Below are positions 33,951-42,375 of a DNA stretch of 64,000 nucleotides, piece after piece. Made by a program: the position numbers and the translations under genes. The notes under the pieces were generated by a model. It saw nothing but the letters and a program-made list of their open reading frames with translations, was not told where the DNA came from and ran no database searches. The DNA lies in NCBI RefSeq assembly GCF_900104685.1, contig NZ_LT629755.1, forward strand, positions 124,001 through 188,000, given 5' to 3'. This DNA is from Agromyces flavus. GTDB lineage: Bacteria; Actinomycetota; Actinomycetes; Actinomycetales; Microbacteriaceae. Numbering within the stretch: position 1 is the first letter of the stretch; every line of letters begins with the position of its first letter.

Positions 33951-34706
33951 TCAACACGAGCCCCACAGCACGACGTCGAGCCGCGCGCCCTCGAGCACCT
34001 CGACCGGGAACGGGCCCGCGTCGCGTAGCCGCTCGAGCACGCGCGGCGGGATCGCGGGCCCCGCCACGATCACCGCGTTGCCCTCCTCGGCGCCCGCCAG
34101 CACGCTCGGCGGACCGGCGACGACGAGCCCGGCAGCGGGTTCGGCGCGCGCGATCGCCCGCGCCTGCGCGGCCAGCCGCGGTCCACCGGCCGCGTCGGCG
34201 ACGTTGACCACGAGCAGCCCCGTCGCGTCGAGTCGGTCGAGGCACGCGCGCATGAACGCGGGCTCGTCGACGAATGCCGGCGAGTCGAGTCGCGTGTACA
34301 GGTCGACCACGACGACGTCGAACGGCTCGTCGTCGGGCAGTCGCGCGAGCGCGTCGCGCGCGTCGGCCACCATGACCGCGATGCGCGCGTCCGGCGGAAG
34401 CGGCAGCCGTTCCCGGACGATCGCGACGAGTCGCGCGTCGGCGTCGACGACCACCTGCGTCGAGTCGGGCCGGGTCGCCTCGACGTACCGCGCGAGCGTC
34501 ATCGCGCCGCCGCCGAGGTGCAGCACCCGCAGCGGTGCGCCGGGGTCGGCCACGGCGTCGAGCACGTGCCCGATGCGCCGCACGTACTCGAAGAACAACC
34601 GGGTCGGATCGTGCGCGTCGACGTGCGACTGGGCGGCGCCGTCGACGAGCAGCGTGAGCCCGGTCGACGAGAACACGTCGGCCTCGAACTCGATGCGGGG
34701 CGCCAT
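33951..34706 (-). CDS. Spermidine-synthase-like methyltransferase-fold protein B
   Basis: 251 residues. The same layout as its neighbour: SHVDAHDPTRLFFEYVRRIGHVLD (nearly repeated in A), LHLGGGAMTLARYVEATRP, VMVADARDALARLP, FDVVVVDLYTR. The shared blocks show a tandem duplication. GACCAT lies 6 nt before ATG. Function unknown. Confidence 0.7.
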   Translation of the reverse strand: MAPRIEFEADVFSSTGLTLLVDGAAQSHVDAHDPTRLFFEYVRRIGHVLDAVADPGAPLRVLHLGGGAMTLARYVEATRPDSTQVVVDADARLVAIVRERLPLPPDARIAVMVADARDALARLPDDEPFDVVVVDLYTRLDSPAFVDEPAFMRACLDRLDATGLLVVNVADAAGGPRLAAQARAIARAEPAAGLVVAGPPSVLAGAEEGNAVIVAGPAIPPRVLERLRDAGPFPVEVLEGARLDVVLWGSC

Positions 34707-34749
34707 GCTCGAATGGTCCCACGCGTGCCCGGGTGCGGCCAGACGGGAA

Positions 34750-34766
34750 TGAGCAATGGATGCTCA
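34750..34766. promoter_or_regulatory. TGAGCA inverted repeat before the haemoglobin gene
   Basis: TGAGCA (34750-34755), 5 nt, TGCTCA (34761-34766). The half-site TGAGCAAT recurs in the repeats at 37998-38048 upstream of the LuxR gene, which suggests a common regulator. Confidence 0.45.
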
Positions 34767-34819
34767 GGCGCCGGGGTGCGCCATCCGCGATGCTGGACCC
34801 GATGAGACGAGGAGGCGAG

Positions 34820-35176
34820 ATGACCGAGCTCTACGACGAGGTCGGCGGACCTGACGGCGTGCGCACGGCCGTGGCCGTGTTCTACGGGCGCGTGACCGCC
34901 GACGACGAGCTCGGCGCGTGGTTCGAGGGCATCGACCTCGAACGGCTCAAGGCGCACCAGCGTGCGTTCCTCGCCGCGGCGTTCGGCGGTCCGCAGCTGT
35001 TCTCGGGCCGTTCCCTCTCCGAGGCGCACGGCGGGCTCGAGATCACGGATGCCGCGTTCGACCGCCTGGTCCAGACGCTGTGCACGAGCCTGGCCGACCT
35101 CGGCGTCCGGCAGGAGGCCGTCACGCGCGTGGCCGAGCGACTCGAGGGCGCCCGGGCCGAGGTCGTCACCGCCTGA
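34820..35176 (+). CDS. glbN: Group I truncated haemoglobin
   Basis: 118 residues. MTELYDEVGGPDGVRTAVAVFYGRV with Tyr22 at the B10 position, LKAHQRAFLAAAFGGP, and proximal haem ligand His70 in LSEAHGGLEIT. The family binds O2 and detoxifies NO in actinobacteria. ATG 34820 follows GAGGAGGCGAG; an earlier in-frame start at 34733 lacks support. A TGAGCA dyad lies ~55 nt upstream. Confidence 0.9.
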   Translation: MTELYDEVGGPDGVRTAVAVFYGRVTADDELGAWFEGIDLERLKAHQRAFLAAAFGGPQLFSGRSLSEAHGGLEITDAAFDRLVQTLCTSLADLGVRQEAVTRVAERLEGARAEVVTA

Positions 35177-35211
35177 GCCGAAGCACCCGCGCTCGAAACT
35201 CGGTGGCCGCG

Positions 35212-37878
35212 TCAGGTGCGGAGCTCGTGCCGGCCCCGGATGCCGAGCTTGGCGTACGTGGACTGCAGGTGGTTGTTCACCGTGCGCGGCGACAGGTAGA
35301 GCCGCGCCGCGATCTCGTTCGAGCTGAGTCCCTGCGCCGCGAGCGAGGCGATCTCGCGCTCGCGCGGCGTGAGCGGCTCGGCGCCGTCCGAGAAGCGCAG
35401 CAGCGGCGTGCGCGCGCCCTCGCACGCGGCGGCGAGCGTCGCCGCCTGCTGCAGGTCGGCCGTGGCCGCCCGGCCCTGGCCCGCGACGCGCGCCGCCTGC
35501 CCGGCGGATGCGAGCGCCTCGGCCGCGTACAGCAGGCTGCCGACCCGCTCCCACTCCGCCGCGACCGCGCGCAGCGCGAGCGCGTCGCCGTCGGCCTCGG
35601 CGCGGGCGTGGGCGTGGCGTCGTGCGATGGCGGGTGCGTCGGTCTCCTCGCGGAGCGATGCCAGCCGGTCGGCCGCCAGCGCGGCGTGGGTGCGCGAGCC
35701 GAATCGCACGACGTGATGGAGCAGCGCCGACGCGATCGTGGTCGAGCCGCGCGGGACGACCTCGTCGACCCGCGCGAGCACCCGCTCCGCGGCCGCCTCC
35801 GCGCCGCCTTCGGCCGCGTCGATCCAGGAGTCGGCCAGCGCGGTGACGGAGCTGTCGCGCTCGAGGCCCTCGATCACGCGCCCGCGGAGCTCGCGTGCCG
35901 TCGCGGGGTCGCCCTGCTCGGCGGCGACGATCGCGAGGAAGCAGAGTGCGAACTCCCGCAGCGACTTGGGGCCGTGGAGCTCGGCGCCGCCGACCGTGTC
36001 GCGGAACCAGCGCGCGGCCGTGTCCAGCCGACCCGCCTGCCAGGAGATGCGGCCCATCATGAACTCGTCGATCCGAGCGGTCAGCTCGTCGTCGGTGCGG
36101 ATCGCGTCGTGCAGCGACTCGACGACGGTCGTGCGGGCCTGGTCCAGCCGGTCTGCGGCGATGAGCACGTCGGCGAGCACGATCTCGGCCCGCCTCGGCG
36201 GGATCGCCGAACCCGGCTCGCGGGCGTACCGCACCGCGCGCTCAGCGGCCGCCATCGCCTCCTCGGCGCGGCCGGTGAGCGAGAGCGGCATGGCCGACGA
36301 CAGGTCCACGATCGACCGTTCGAACGCGCTGTCGCCCGCCGTGCGCGCGCAGGCCTCGACCGTCGCGAGCGCCTGCCGCCCGTACTCGAGGTTCGTCAGG
36401 AGCACGGACTTGCTCAGCCCGATCGCGACGGCCTGGCTCGGCAGGGCCGCCTCGAGCTCCTCGAGCAGCTCGAGCCCCCGGGGCGTGCCGAGCGGGTCGC
36501 CGCCGAGCACGTCCGCACGGGCCCGGCCGATCGACGCGACGAGCCCGTCGGGAGCGCCGTCGCCTCGCGCACGCTCGTCGGCGCGCACGAGCGCCGCGAG
36601 GGCCTCCGGTCCGCGTCCGAGGGACCACAGGATCTCGCCGTGCAGCAGCAGGGTGGCCGCGTCGTCGGCACCCGCCTCGACGGCGGCGGCGGCCAGGCGC
36701 TCGGCCGTCCGGCGGTCGTGGGCCAGCTGGGCCAGCGCCGCCGAGCGGGCGAGCAGTGCAGGATCGGACGGGTGGCCCGCGTCGAGCCGCCAGACGGCGG
36801 CGCGCAGTTCGTCGCTCGGGCCCATCTGCCGCGACGAGACCAGGTCGGCCTGCTCGAGCAGCAGGGACATCGCGCGGATCCGGGGGATCTGGTCGCGCAC
36901 CGCCGCGGCGTAGTGCGGATGCGCGAGGGCGACGCGGACGCGCGGCGTCGACTCGTCGACGCGGACGAGGCCGCGCATCTCGAGCGCCGCGAGTGCCTCG
37001 GCCGCGCCGGGCTTGGCGAACTCGTCGACCGCGAGCGGCTCGCACAGCGCCAGCCGCTCCACGGCATCGCGCTCGTCGTCCCCGAGCACGCGGAGCCTGG
37101 CGCGGATCAGGTCGCGGAGCGCGGGCGTGCCGACGGGTTCGCCCACGAGTTGCCACAACCCGTCGACGGCCACGAGCGAGCCGGCCTCGGCCGCGCCGAT
37201 CGCGAGCTCGCGGAGGAAGAGCGGGTTGCCGTGCGCCGCCCGATGCAGCTCCACGGCATCGCGGTGCGCGATGGCGCCGCCGAGCACGCGCGTGAGGAGC
37301 TCGGCGACCTCGTCCACGGCGAGCGGTCCGAGATCCAGTCGCACCGCGTCGGCGGATGCCGCGACCTGCTGCAGGCCGTCGGGCACAGGATCGGACTCGC
37401 GCACCGTCGCCGCGAGGCGGATGCGGCCGGCCTGCACGAGCTGCGCGATGAGCGTCACCGAGACCGAGTCCGCGGCCGACACGTCGTCGAACACCAGCAG
37501 CACGTCGCGGCCGTCCGCGATGCGCTGCACGGCGGCGTCCGCCGCGGCGTAGAGGGCGACCGGATCGCCGGCCGCCGAGACCATCGACGCGGGCTCGCGC
37601 GCGAGCACGGGAGCCAGCGCGCCCAACGGCACCGCGCTCAACGCCGGGTTTCCGCTCGCGGTCAGCACGAGCCATCCGCGGTCGGCGAGGTGCTCGGCCA
37701 CCGCGTGCACCACGCGGCTCTTGCCGATGCCCGACGGCCCGTAGGCGAACGCCGAGCGAGCCGAGCCGGTCAGCCCCGCGAGGGCGCGCTCGATCGCCGC
37801 GTCGCGTCCGACGAGCGGCCAACTCTCGTCGAGCGCGAGGGGCACGTCGGCCGGCCCCCCGGGTACCAACGCCACCAT
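35212..37878 (-). CDS. Large ATP-binding LuxR (LAL) regulator
   Basis: 888 residues. N-terminal STAND/AAA ATPase: LVGRDAAIERALAG, Walker A GPSGIGKS (47-54), Walker B VLLVFDD (126-132). A ~500-residue helical, TPR-like middle follows. The C-terminal LuxR helix-turn-helix (~835-888) reads LTPREREIASLAAQGLSSNE...YLSPRTVNNHL. LAL proteins are ligand-gated activators. ATG 37878 has GAAAGG 6 nt upstream. Its own upstream region carries 21-bp-spaced CTGAGCAA repeats, its candidate sites. Confidence 0.9.
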   Translation of the reverse strand: MVALVPGGPADVPLALDESWPLVGRDAAIERALAGLTGSARSAFAYGPSGIGKSRVVHAVAEHLADRGWLVLTASGNPALSAVPLGALAPVLAREPASMVSAAGDPVALYAAADAAVQRIADGRDVLLVFDDVSAADSVSVTLIAQLVQAGRIRLAATVRESDPVPDGLQQVAASADAVRLDLGPLAVDEVAELLTRVLGGAIAHRDAVELHRAAHGNPLFLRELAIGAAEAGSLVAVDGLWQLVGEPVGTPALRDLIRARLRVLGDDERDAVERLALCEPLAVDEFAKPGAAEALAALEMRGLVRVDESTPRVRVALAHPHYAAAVRDQIPRIRAMSLLLEQADLVSSRQMGPSDELRAAVWRLDAGHPSDPALLARSAALAQLAHDRRTAERLAAAAVEAGADDAATLLLHGEILWSLGRGPEALAALVRADERARGDGAPDGLVASIGRARADVLGGDPLGTPRGLELLEELEAALPSQAVAIGLSKSVLLTNLEYGRQALATVEACARTAGDSAFERSIVDLSSAMPLSLTGRAEEAMAAAERAVRYAREPGSAIPPRRAEIVLADVLIAADRLDQARTTVVESLHDAIRTDDELTARIDEFMMGRISWQAGRLDTAARWFRDTVGGAELHGPKSLREFALCFLAIVAAEQGDPATARELRGRVIEGLERDSSVTALADSWIDAAEGGAEAAAERVLARVDEVVPRGSTTIASALLHHVVRFGSRTHAALAADRLASLREETDAPAIARRHAHARAEADGDALALRAVAAEWERVGSLLYAAEALASAGQAARVAGQGRAATADLQQAATLAAACEGARTPLLRFSDGAEPLTPREREIASLAAQGLSSNEIAARLYLSPRTVNNHLQSTYAKLGIRGRHELRT

Positions 37879-37997
37879 CACGGCCTTTCGGGTCTCCGGC
37901 GGAGCCGGACGAGTCTCACTGTACGGGCCACGGCTCCGCCGCGGCAGGCGCTCGATCGCCCCCGAACGGGGGAAACCGGGCACGCCGCCGGAGGGGC

Positions 37998-38070
37998 CTG
38001 AGCAACGGACGGCACCGCCTGAGCAACGCGCGGGCGATGCTGAGCAATCGGCGGCGCCGAATGGAGCATC
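37998..38070. repeat. CTGAGCAA direct repeats, 21-bp period
   Basis: CTGAGCAAC at 37998-38006 and 38019-38027, and CTGAGCAAT at 38040-38048, spaced exactly 21 bp. A weak fourth copy GGAGCATC starts at 38063. Two helical turns per repeat places them on one face. They lie in the 307-nt gap (37879-38185) between the LuxR gene and the oppositely oriented 38186 gene, so they may control both. Nothing else was seen in the gap. Confidence 0.6.
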
Positions 38071-38185
38071 GCCTGCCCATGACCCGCCGCCGTCGACCGC
38101 CGGATGCTGGTCACCGGCAGCACAGCCTGCCCCGCGGAGCCGGACGGCCCGCGATCCGACAGACATCCACGAGGAGCAGGAAGAC

Positions 38186-38557
38186 ATGTTCAAGCAGTTC
38201 GGCGACATGGCCAAGATGGTCCAGGCGGCCCCGGGCCTCATCGACCAGGCCAACGCCCTCGCGGCGCAGTCCGAGGCCTATCGCCAGCAGATGGACGTCA
38301 TGGCCGTGCAGGCCATGACCGCCCAGCCGGCCCCCGGAGCGCTCGAGCCCATCGAGGGCGTCGACCTCGACCGGTACGCCCGCATCGTGAAGGGCATCGC
38401 GGCCTTCGGCTACGACGAGACGAAGCTGCCCGTCGTCGCGGGGATGTTCGGCATCGACCCCGAGTCGTGGGCCACCGCGCAAGTCGGATGGGGCGAGCGG
38501 ATCCGCGTCGACCGCGGTGTCGGCCGTCGCTTCAACGAGATCTACGCGGTGGTGTGA
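38186..38557 (+). CDS. Conserved hypothetical protein, 123 aa
   Basis: MFKQFGDMAKMVQAAPGLIDQANALAAQSEAYRQQMDVMA is an amphipathic helical N-terminus. The C-terminal half, VDLDRYARIVKGIAAFGYDETKLPVVAGMFGIDPESWATAQVGW, resembles a small helical domain. No family recognised. Strong site GAGGAGCAGGAAG before ATG. First gene of a two-gene operon (1 nt to the next), divergent from the LuxR gene and behind its candidate binding repeats. Confidence 0.65.
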   Translation: MFKQFGDMAKMVQAAPGLIDQANALAAQSEAYRQQMDVMAVQAMTAQPAPGALEPIEGVDLDRYARIVKGIAAFGYDETKLPVVAGMFGIDPESWATAQVGWGERIRVDRGVGRRFNEIYAVV

Positions 38558-38558
38558 G

Positions 38559-38963
38559 ATGCCGTTCCTGTCCGATCTCACGACCCTCACCCGACACGCG
38601 AACGCCTCCTACCGCCGCATGGACGTCGGGGCGACGCTCGCCGCCGCGCAGCAGTCGATGGAGCAGGCGCGCCGCGTCATGGCCGCGAGCGTCGTCGCGC
38701 ACGACCCCGCCCTCGACGCGGCACGCGTGCGCGCCACCGCGACCGTGACCGACGCGCGCCAGCTGCCGATGATGCTGGGCATGAACGCCGTCGTCGAGCT
38801 CGACCTCATCGTGACGATGCCGGGCGGCGGCATCCCGATGCCGGCGAGCCGCACCGAGCAGGTCGCACCGCTGCACCTCGCGCGCGTGGCGCCGGGCTCA
38901 GAGCTCCAGGTGAGCCTCGTGCCCGGACGACCCGACACCGTCCGCCCCGAGTGGGGCGTCTGA
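38559..38963 (+). CDS. Conserved hypothetical protein, 134 aa
   Basis: An N-terminal helix (LTTLTRHANASYRRMDVGATLAAAQQSMEQARRVMA) is followed by a beta-rich half (ATATVTDARQLPMMLGMNAVVELDLIVTMP). No signal peptide and no recognised family. It follows the 123-residue gene directly and ends before a terminator. Probably works with its operon partner and under the LuxR regulator; this is inference. Confidence 0.65.
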   Translation: MPFLSDLTTLTRHANASYRRMDVGATLAAAQQSMEQARRVMAASVVAHDPALDAARVRATATVTDARQLPMMLGMNAVVELDLIVTMPGGGIPMPASRTEQVAPLHLARVAPGSELQVSLVPGRPDTVRPEWGV

Positions 38964-39026
38964 GCCACCCCGAGCGGATGCCGCGACGCGGCCGTGACAC
39001 GAGCTGCATCGTCGCGCGACATCCCG

Positions 39027-39060
39027 ACGCCCCCGCCGGCAACCCGAACGGCGGGGGCGT
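39027..39060. terminator. Bidirectional terminator
   Basis: ACGCCCCCGCC (39027-39037) pairs with GGCGGGGGCGT (39050-39060), between genes converging at 38963 and 39083. Confidence 0.7.
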
Positions 39061-39082
39061 CGTCATGCCCACCGCCGGCCGA

Positions 39083-39883
39083 TCAGACCGAGGCGCCGAG
39101 CCGGCCGAGGGGTGCGCGGACCGCGCGCGCGGCCTCGTCGGCGGAGACGGTGCCCTGCAGTCGGAGACGTTCGACCGCCCGGCGGCGATCATCGAGCAGG
39201 CGCGCCTGCTCGTCGGCCGGGATCGCCGCGATCGCCTCGGCGAGGCAGCGTTCGTCGTCGATCCGCTCGCCAGGCGTCGGTTCCGGACGCGGACGTCCGT
39301 GCGACGGCCGGACGGGGCGCGGGCGCACGACGCGGGCGCCGATCGCGTTCGCGACGCCGAGCGCGACGACCACGACCGCGAGGGCGCACCATGCAAGCCA
39401 TCCCGGCACGTCCTGGCGCGAACCGATGAGCGCGATCGCGATCCCCGTCAGCACGGCGAGGAGCGCCGTCGCGCCGCCGATGCCGGCCGAGTCGGGGCGC
39501 CCGAGCGAGGCGCTCACGAGCAGCACGAGCTGCACGATCGCGGCGATGACGAGCGACGCGCCCGCGACGGGGACGGCGATGCGGCCGTCGACCTCGTCGA
39601 AGGTCACGCTGCTGGTGGAGAGCGTGGCGAGGCCCCAGACGGGCGCCCACACGACGGGGAAGGCGACCAGCGTGGCCGTCACGATCCCGGCCCACAGGGC
39701 GATCCGGAATCCGCGCGTGGACGTGCGCACCTCGGCGGCCGCGGGGCCCAGCAGCCGAAGCACGGCCGGATGATCGCGGAGCACGTGCGACTCAAGCTCG
39801 TCCCAGTCGATGCGACCGCCGCGCGGCAGCGAGCGCACCCACTCGGACGCGCTCGGCGCGAGCGACCTCGATGTGTGGGTCAT
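39083..39883 (-). CDS. T7SS-associated polytopic membrane protein, module A
   Basis: 266 residues from ATG 39883. A soluble ~55-residue start is followed by four membrane helices (ALWAGIVTATLVAFPVVWAPVWGL, GASLVIAAIVQLVLLVS, ATALLAVLTGIAIALIG, WLAWCALAVVVVALGVANAIG) and a ~75-residue helical tail. It occupies the same last position as 61162-62058 in module B, with the same topology. Overlaps the upstream gene by ATGA. Possibly the membrane channel or anchor of the module; no known T7SS component (EccB/D/E) is recognisable. Confidence 0.65.
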   Translation of the reverse strand: MTHTSRSLAPSASEWVRSLPRGGRIDWDELESHVLRDHPAVLRLLGPAAAEVRTSTRGFRIALWAGIVTATLVAFPVVWAPVWGLATLSTSSVTFDEVDGRIAVPVAGASLVIAAIVQLVLLVSASLGRPDSAGIGGATALLAVLTGIAIALIGSRQDVPGWLAWCALAVVVVALGVANAIGARVVRPRPVRPSHGRPRPEPTPGERIDDERCLAEAIAAIPADEQARLLDDRRRAVERLRLQGTVSADEAARAVRAPLGRLGASV

Positions 39884-40518
39884 GCCGCCCCGGCGGCCGG
39901 CCATCGCTCGAGATCGGCGCGCACGCCGACGTCGCCCGGAAGCGGACGCGCGTGCCAGTCGCCGTCGTCGCGGACACGCGCGATGCCGCGCATCATGGCG
40001 CGCACCTCGTCGACGACGTGTGCGAACACCGTCGGAAGCGTCGGCTCGAGCGTCACGAGCACGAGGTCGTCATCGTCGGCGAAGCAGTACTGCGTTCCGA
40101 TGAGCGATTCGTCGTCGGCGCCCGGGAGGACGTCGGACTGGACCCACTCGACGCCCGGACCCAGCCGCGCCCCGTCGAACCGCTCGACGTGCGACGTCGG
40201 AGCGGCGCGGAGTTCGTCTGCGATGGCCGCGAGGCCCGGCGACGGGAGTACGGCGATCCGGACGAGCACCGCCGCCGGGATCGTGGCGGGCCAGAACTGC
40301 AGCACGACGCCGTCATCGCCGCGCAGCTCGAGCGCGCGGCCGACGACGGCGGGCACGAGCTCGATCACGTCGGCGGGCCAATGGCCGGTCGCGGTCGTGA
40401 GCCGCGCGTCGGCCGCGGCGACCCAGGCTCGGCGCTCGTCGGCCGTGCGGCACCGGGGCAGCGCCGTCCACCGCGCCTCGTCGACCTCGACGACGAGCTC
40501 GTCGCGCTCGGAGCTCAC
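39880..40518 (-). CDS. T7SS-module soluble protein 2, module A
   Basis: 212 residues, no signal or membrane helix. VVLQFWPATIPAAVLVRIAVLP aligns with SLFFRPSDMPMTGVLHATLRVLP of 60605-61165, and LEPTLPTVFAHVVDEVRAMMRGIARV matches that protein's end, so the two are homologues. Overlaps both neighbours by ATGA. Could be a chaperone or cytoplasmic adaptor for the module's secreted proteins; no characterised family recognised. Confidence 0.65.
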   Translation of the reverse strand: MSSERDELVVEVDEARWTALPRCRTADERRAWVAAADARLTTATGHWPADVIELVPAVVGRALELRGDDGVVLQFWPATIPAAVLVRIAVLPSPGLAAIADELRAAPTSHVERFDGARLGPGVEWVQSDVLPGADDESLIGTQYCFADDDDLVLVTLEPTLPTVFAHVVDEVRAMMRGIARVRDDGDWHARPLPGDVGVRADLERWPAAGAA

Positions 40519-41153
40519 GACGTCTCCGCGGCCGCCGGCGCGGGCCGGGGCAGCCAGCGCAGCGTCGACACGTGGGCGTCGACGGCGAAGCGCGTCGCCG
40601 AGAGCAGCGGGTCGTCCTCTGGTGTGTCGGGCTCGTGCGGCATCACGGCCGTGAGGAGGAGGGCGCGTCGTCGGCCGGTTCCCGGCACGGGCGTCAGGTA
40701 CCGGACGGTCGTCACGCCCAACCGGACGCCGCCCTCGGTGCGCGTCTCACGCGATTCCTCGCGGATGAACCGCGTGTCGCCGCCGAGCGGCGTGGCCCCG
40801 CGCGTGATGAGTGCGGTGACGAGGTCGTCGAGCGAGCCGCCGTCGGGCGCCGACTGCATCGCGGCCGTGACGGAGGCCGGGATGAACGGGATGCCGTCGC
40901 CGCCGTCGACCTGCAGCATGACGGCCACTCCGCGGCTCTGCTGCAGCGCGGCGAAGGCCTCGGTGACGGAGGCGCGCGCCGCGGCCCACAGGTCGGGACG
41001 GTGCGCCGCCATGAGCCGGGCGCGCACGCGCTCGAGCAGCTCGTCGCGCGCGGCATCGTCGGCGTCGAGCCGGATCCAGCCCTCGGGCAGCATCATCGCG
41101 AACTCGGGATCGCGGTCGGCGCCGAGTGCGGCGCGCAGGCTCTGGTCCACCAC
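40515..41153 (-). CDS. T7SS-module soluble protein 1, module A
   Basis: 212 residues. FAMMLPEGWIRLDADDAARDELLERVRARLMAAHRPDL and VRYLTPVPGTGRRRALLLTAVMP match FVLLLPRGWVSVEPTKAAFADLAARTSAVLRSVHRPDL and FDYLVAVPGTERREGLLVSAVIP of 59988-60608. Clear module B homologue. The size invites comparison with EspG-type chaperones, but no sequence signature supports that. Lies 6 nt after the 395-residue gene. Confidence 0.65.
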   Translation of the reverse strand: MVDQSLRAALGADRDPEFAMMLPEGWIRLDADDAARDELLERVRARLMAAHRPDLWAAARASVTEAFAALQQSRGVAVMLQVDGGDGIPFIPASVTAAMQSAPDGGSLDDLVTALITRGATPLGGDTRFIREESRETRTEGGVRLGVTTVRYLTPVPGTGRRRALLLTAVMPHEPDTPEDDPLLSATRFAVDAHVSTLRWLPRPAPAAAETS

Positions 41154-41159
41154 GCGAGC

Positions 41160-42347
41160 CTACCGATCCGTGCCGACGATGCCGTCGTACAGGCGGCTGT
41201 AGAGCCCCTGGCCGGTGCCGTAGGACAGGCCGGTGTTCACGCGCCCGAGCTGCGTCCACCAGGTGCCGATCACGATGTCGGCAGGCCGCGCCGTCGAGAG
41301 CGAACCGGCGGCCTTGCCGGTGAAGAACCGTGCGATCGAATCGACGAGCCGCCCGTCGGTGCCGTGGTTGCGGGCGAAGTGGGCGAAGCCGTTGCGGATG
41401 CCCTCGACCCCCGATCCCGTGAAGCGGAACGCCGAGCTCCCCGACCCGAAGATCGTCGAGATCTCGGTGCCGATGGCGCTGCGGCCCGCGCCCGTGAGCA
41501 GGCCGCCGAGCGCGTCGTCGGCGAACTTCGCGGTGCCCATCTTGCCGAGGCTCCCGAACGGGATGACGCCGATCGTCGCGAGGATCACCTCCTTCCACCC
41601 GGTGTCGCCGCGCGCCTTCTGGTAGATCGTCAGCGCCAGCGTGGCGATCGCCACGATCGCCGAGAGCGCGGCGATGAGCGGGCCGCCGACGATGATCGCC
41701 GCGATGGCGAGCGCGAGGCCCACCCACTTGAGGACCTCGAGGGTGCCGGCGACGAAGCCGTCGACCTTGTCCCAGAACCCGTCTTCGATCGAGCCGTCGA
41801 GCACCTCGCCGACGTTCGAGGCGGCGCGTTCGAACGCCGCCTCCCAGGTGTCGTACTCGGCGTCGAACGCGTTCGCCTCCTCGAGCCACGCGTCGTACGC
41901 CGCCTGCTTGGCTCGATCGGCGTCGGCCTGCGCCTCGGCCTCGGGGCTGTCGGCCTCGGGGGCGTTCCAGGCCGGCCGTTCGACCTGGAGGAACCCCGGC
42001 GTGCGCGCGAAGTCGCCCCACGCCTCCTCGGCCGCGTGGGCCCGGCGGTCGAGGCGCGGCTTGACCTCGGCGAGCGCCTCGCCATAGGCGCGCACGACCG
42101 GTCCGGTCGGGCGGTACATCTCGCCGGCGCGCTTCAGCTCCTCGTGCACGTCGCCCACGACGTCCTGCAGCTTCTCGACGGCGAGGCCGCGCTGTCCCGA
42201 TGCCCCGTCGGCGATCGCGCGCAGCGTCGCCGCGCTGTCGATCATGTCCTCGCCGAGCCGCTCGATCTCGGTGCCGCGACGGACGATGGTCGCCGCGTCG
42301 CCCTCCAGGTGGCCGATCCGCCGTCCCCTCGGGGAGTTCGGGTGCAT
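41160..42347 (-). CDS. Candidate T7SS substrate/membrane partner, module A
   Basis: 395 residues. The N-terminal ~115 residues are helical and LXG-like (GRRIGHLEGDAATIVRRGTEIERLGEDMIDSAATLRAIA...DVHEELKRAGEMYRP). A second helical stretch (~145-190) precedes a hydrophobic hairpin (~205-243, ending VGGPLIAALSAIVAIATLALTIY), then the shared IGVIPFG motif (~259-265) and a ~130-residue C-terminal region of unknown fold. Homologous over its length to 58726-59991. It may be a secreted pore-like effector or a membrane component. No nuclease, ADP-ribosyltransferase or peptidase motif was recognised. Confidence 0.65.
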   Translation of the reverse strand: MHPNSPRGRRIGHLEGDAATIVRRGTEIERLGEDMIDSAATLRAIADGASGQRGLAVEKLQDVVGDVHEELKRAGEMYRPTGPVVRAYGEALAEVKPRLDRRAHAAEEAWGDFARTPGFLQVERPAWNAPEADSPEAEAQADADRAKQAAYDAWLEEANAFDAEYDTWEAAFERAASNVGEVLDGSIEDGFWDKVDGFVAGTLEVLKWVGLALAIAAIIVGGPLIAALSAIVAIATLALTIYQKARGDTGWKEVILATIGVIPFGSLGKMGTAKFADDALGGLLTGAGRSAIGTEISTIFGSGSSAFRFTGSGVEGIRNGFAHFARNHGTDGRLVDSIARFFTGKAAGSLSTARPADIVIGTWWTQLGRVNTGLSYGTGQGLYSRLYDGIVGTDR

Positions 42348-42375
42348 GTCGTGTCTCCTCGTCGGAACGGATGGG

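Noticed and set aside
33072..34706. Polyamine synthesis operon
   Set aside because: No decarboxylase or other polyamine gene is nearby and the substrate residues are not clearly kept.
37998..38070. CRISPR-like array
   Set aside because: Repeats are only 9 bp with 12-bp spacers and no cas gene is nearby; they fit protein-binding direct repeats.
39880..41153. EspG chaperone label for the ~200-aa module proteins
   Set aside because: Only size and position agree; no EspG sequence signature was recognised.
41160..42347. C-terminal toxin domain in the 395-aa protein
   Set aside because: No nuclease, deaminase, ADP-ribosyltransferase or peptidase motif is visible and the paralogue is conserved along its length, so a toxin label is not supported.
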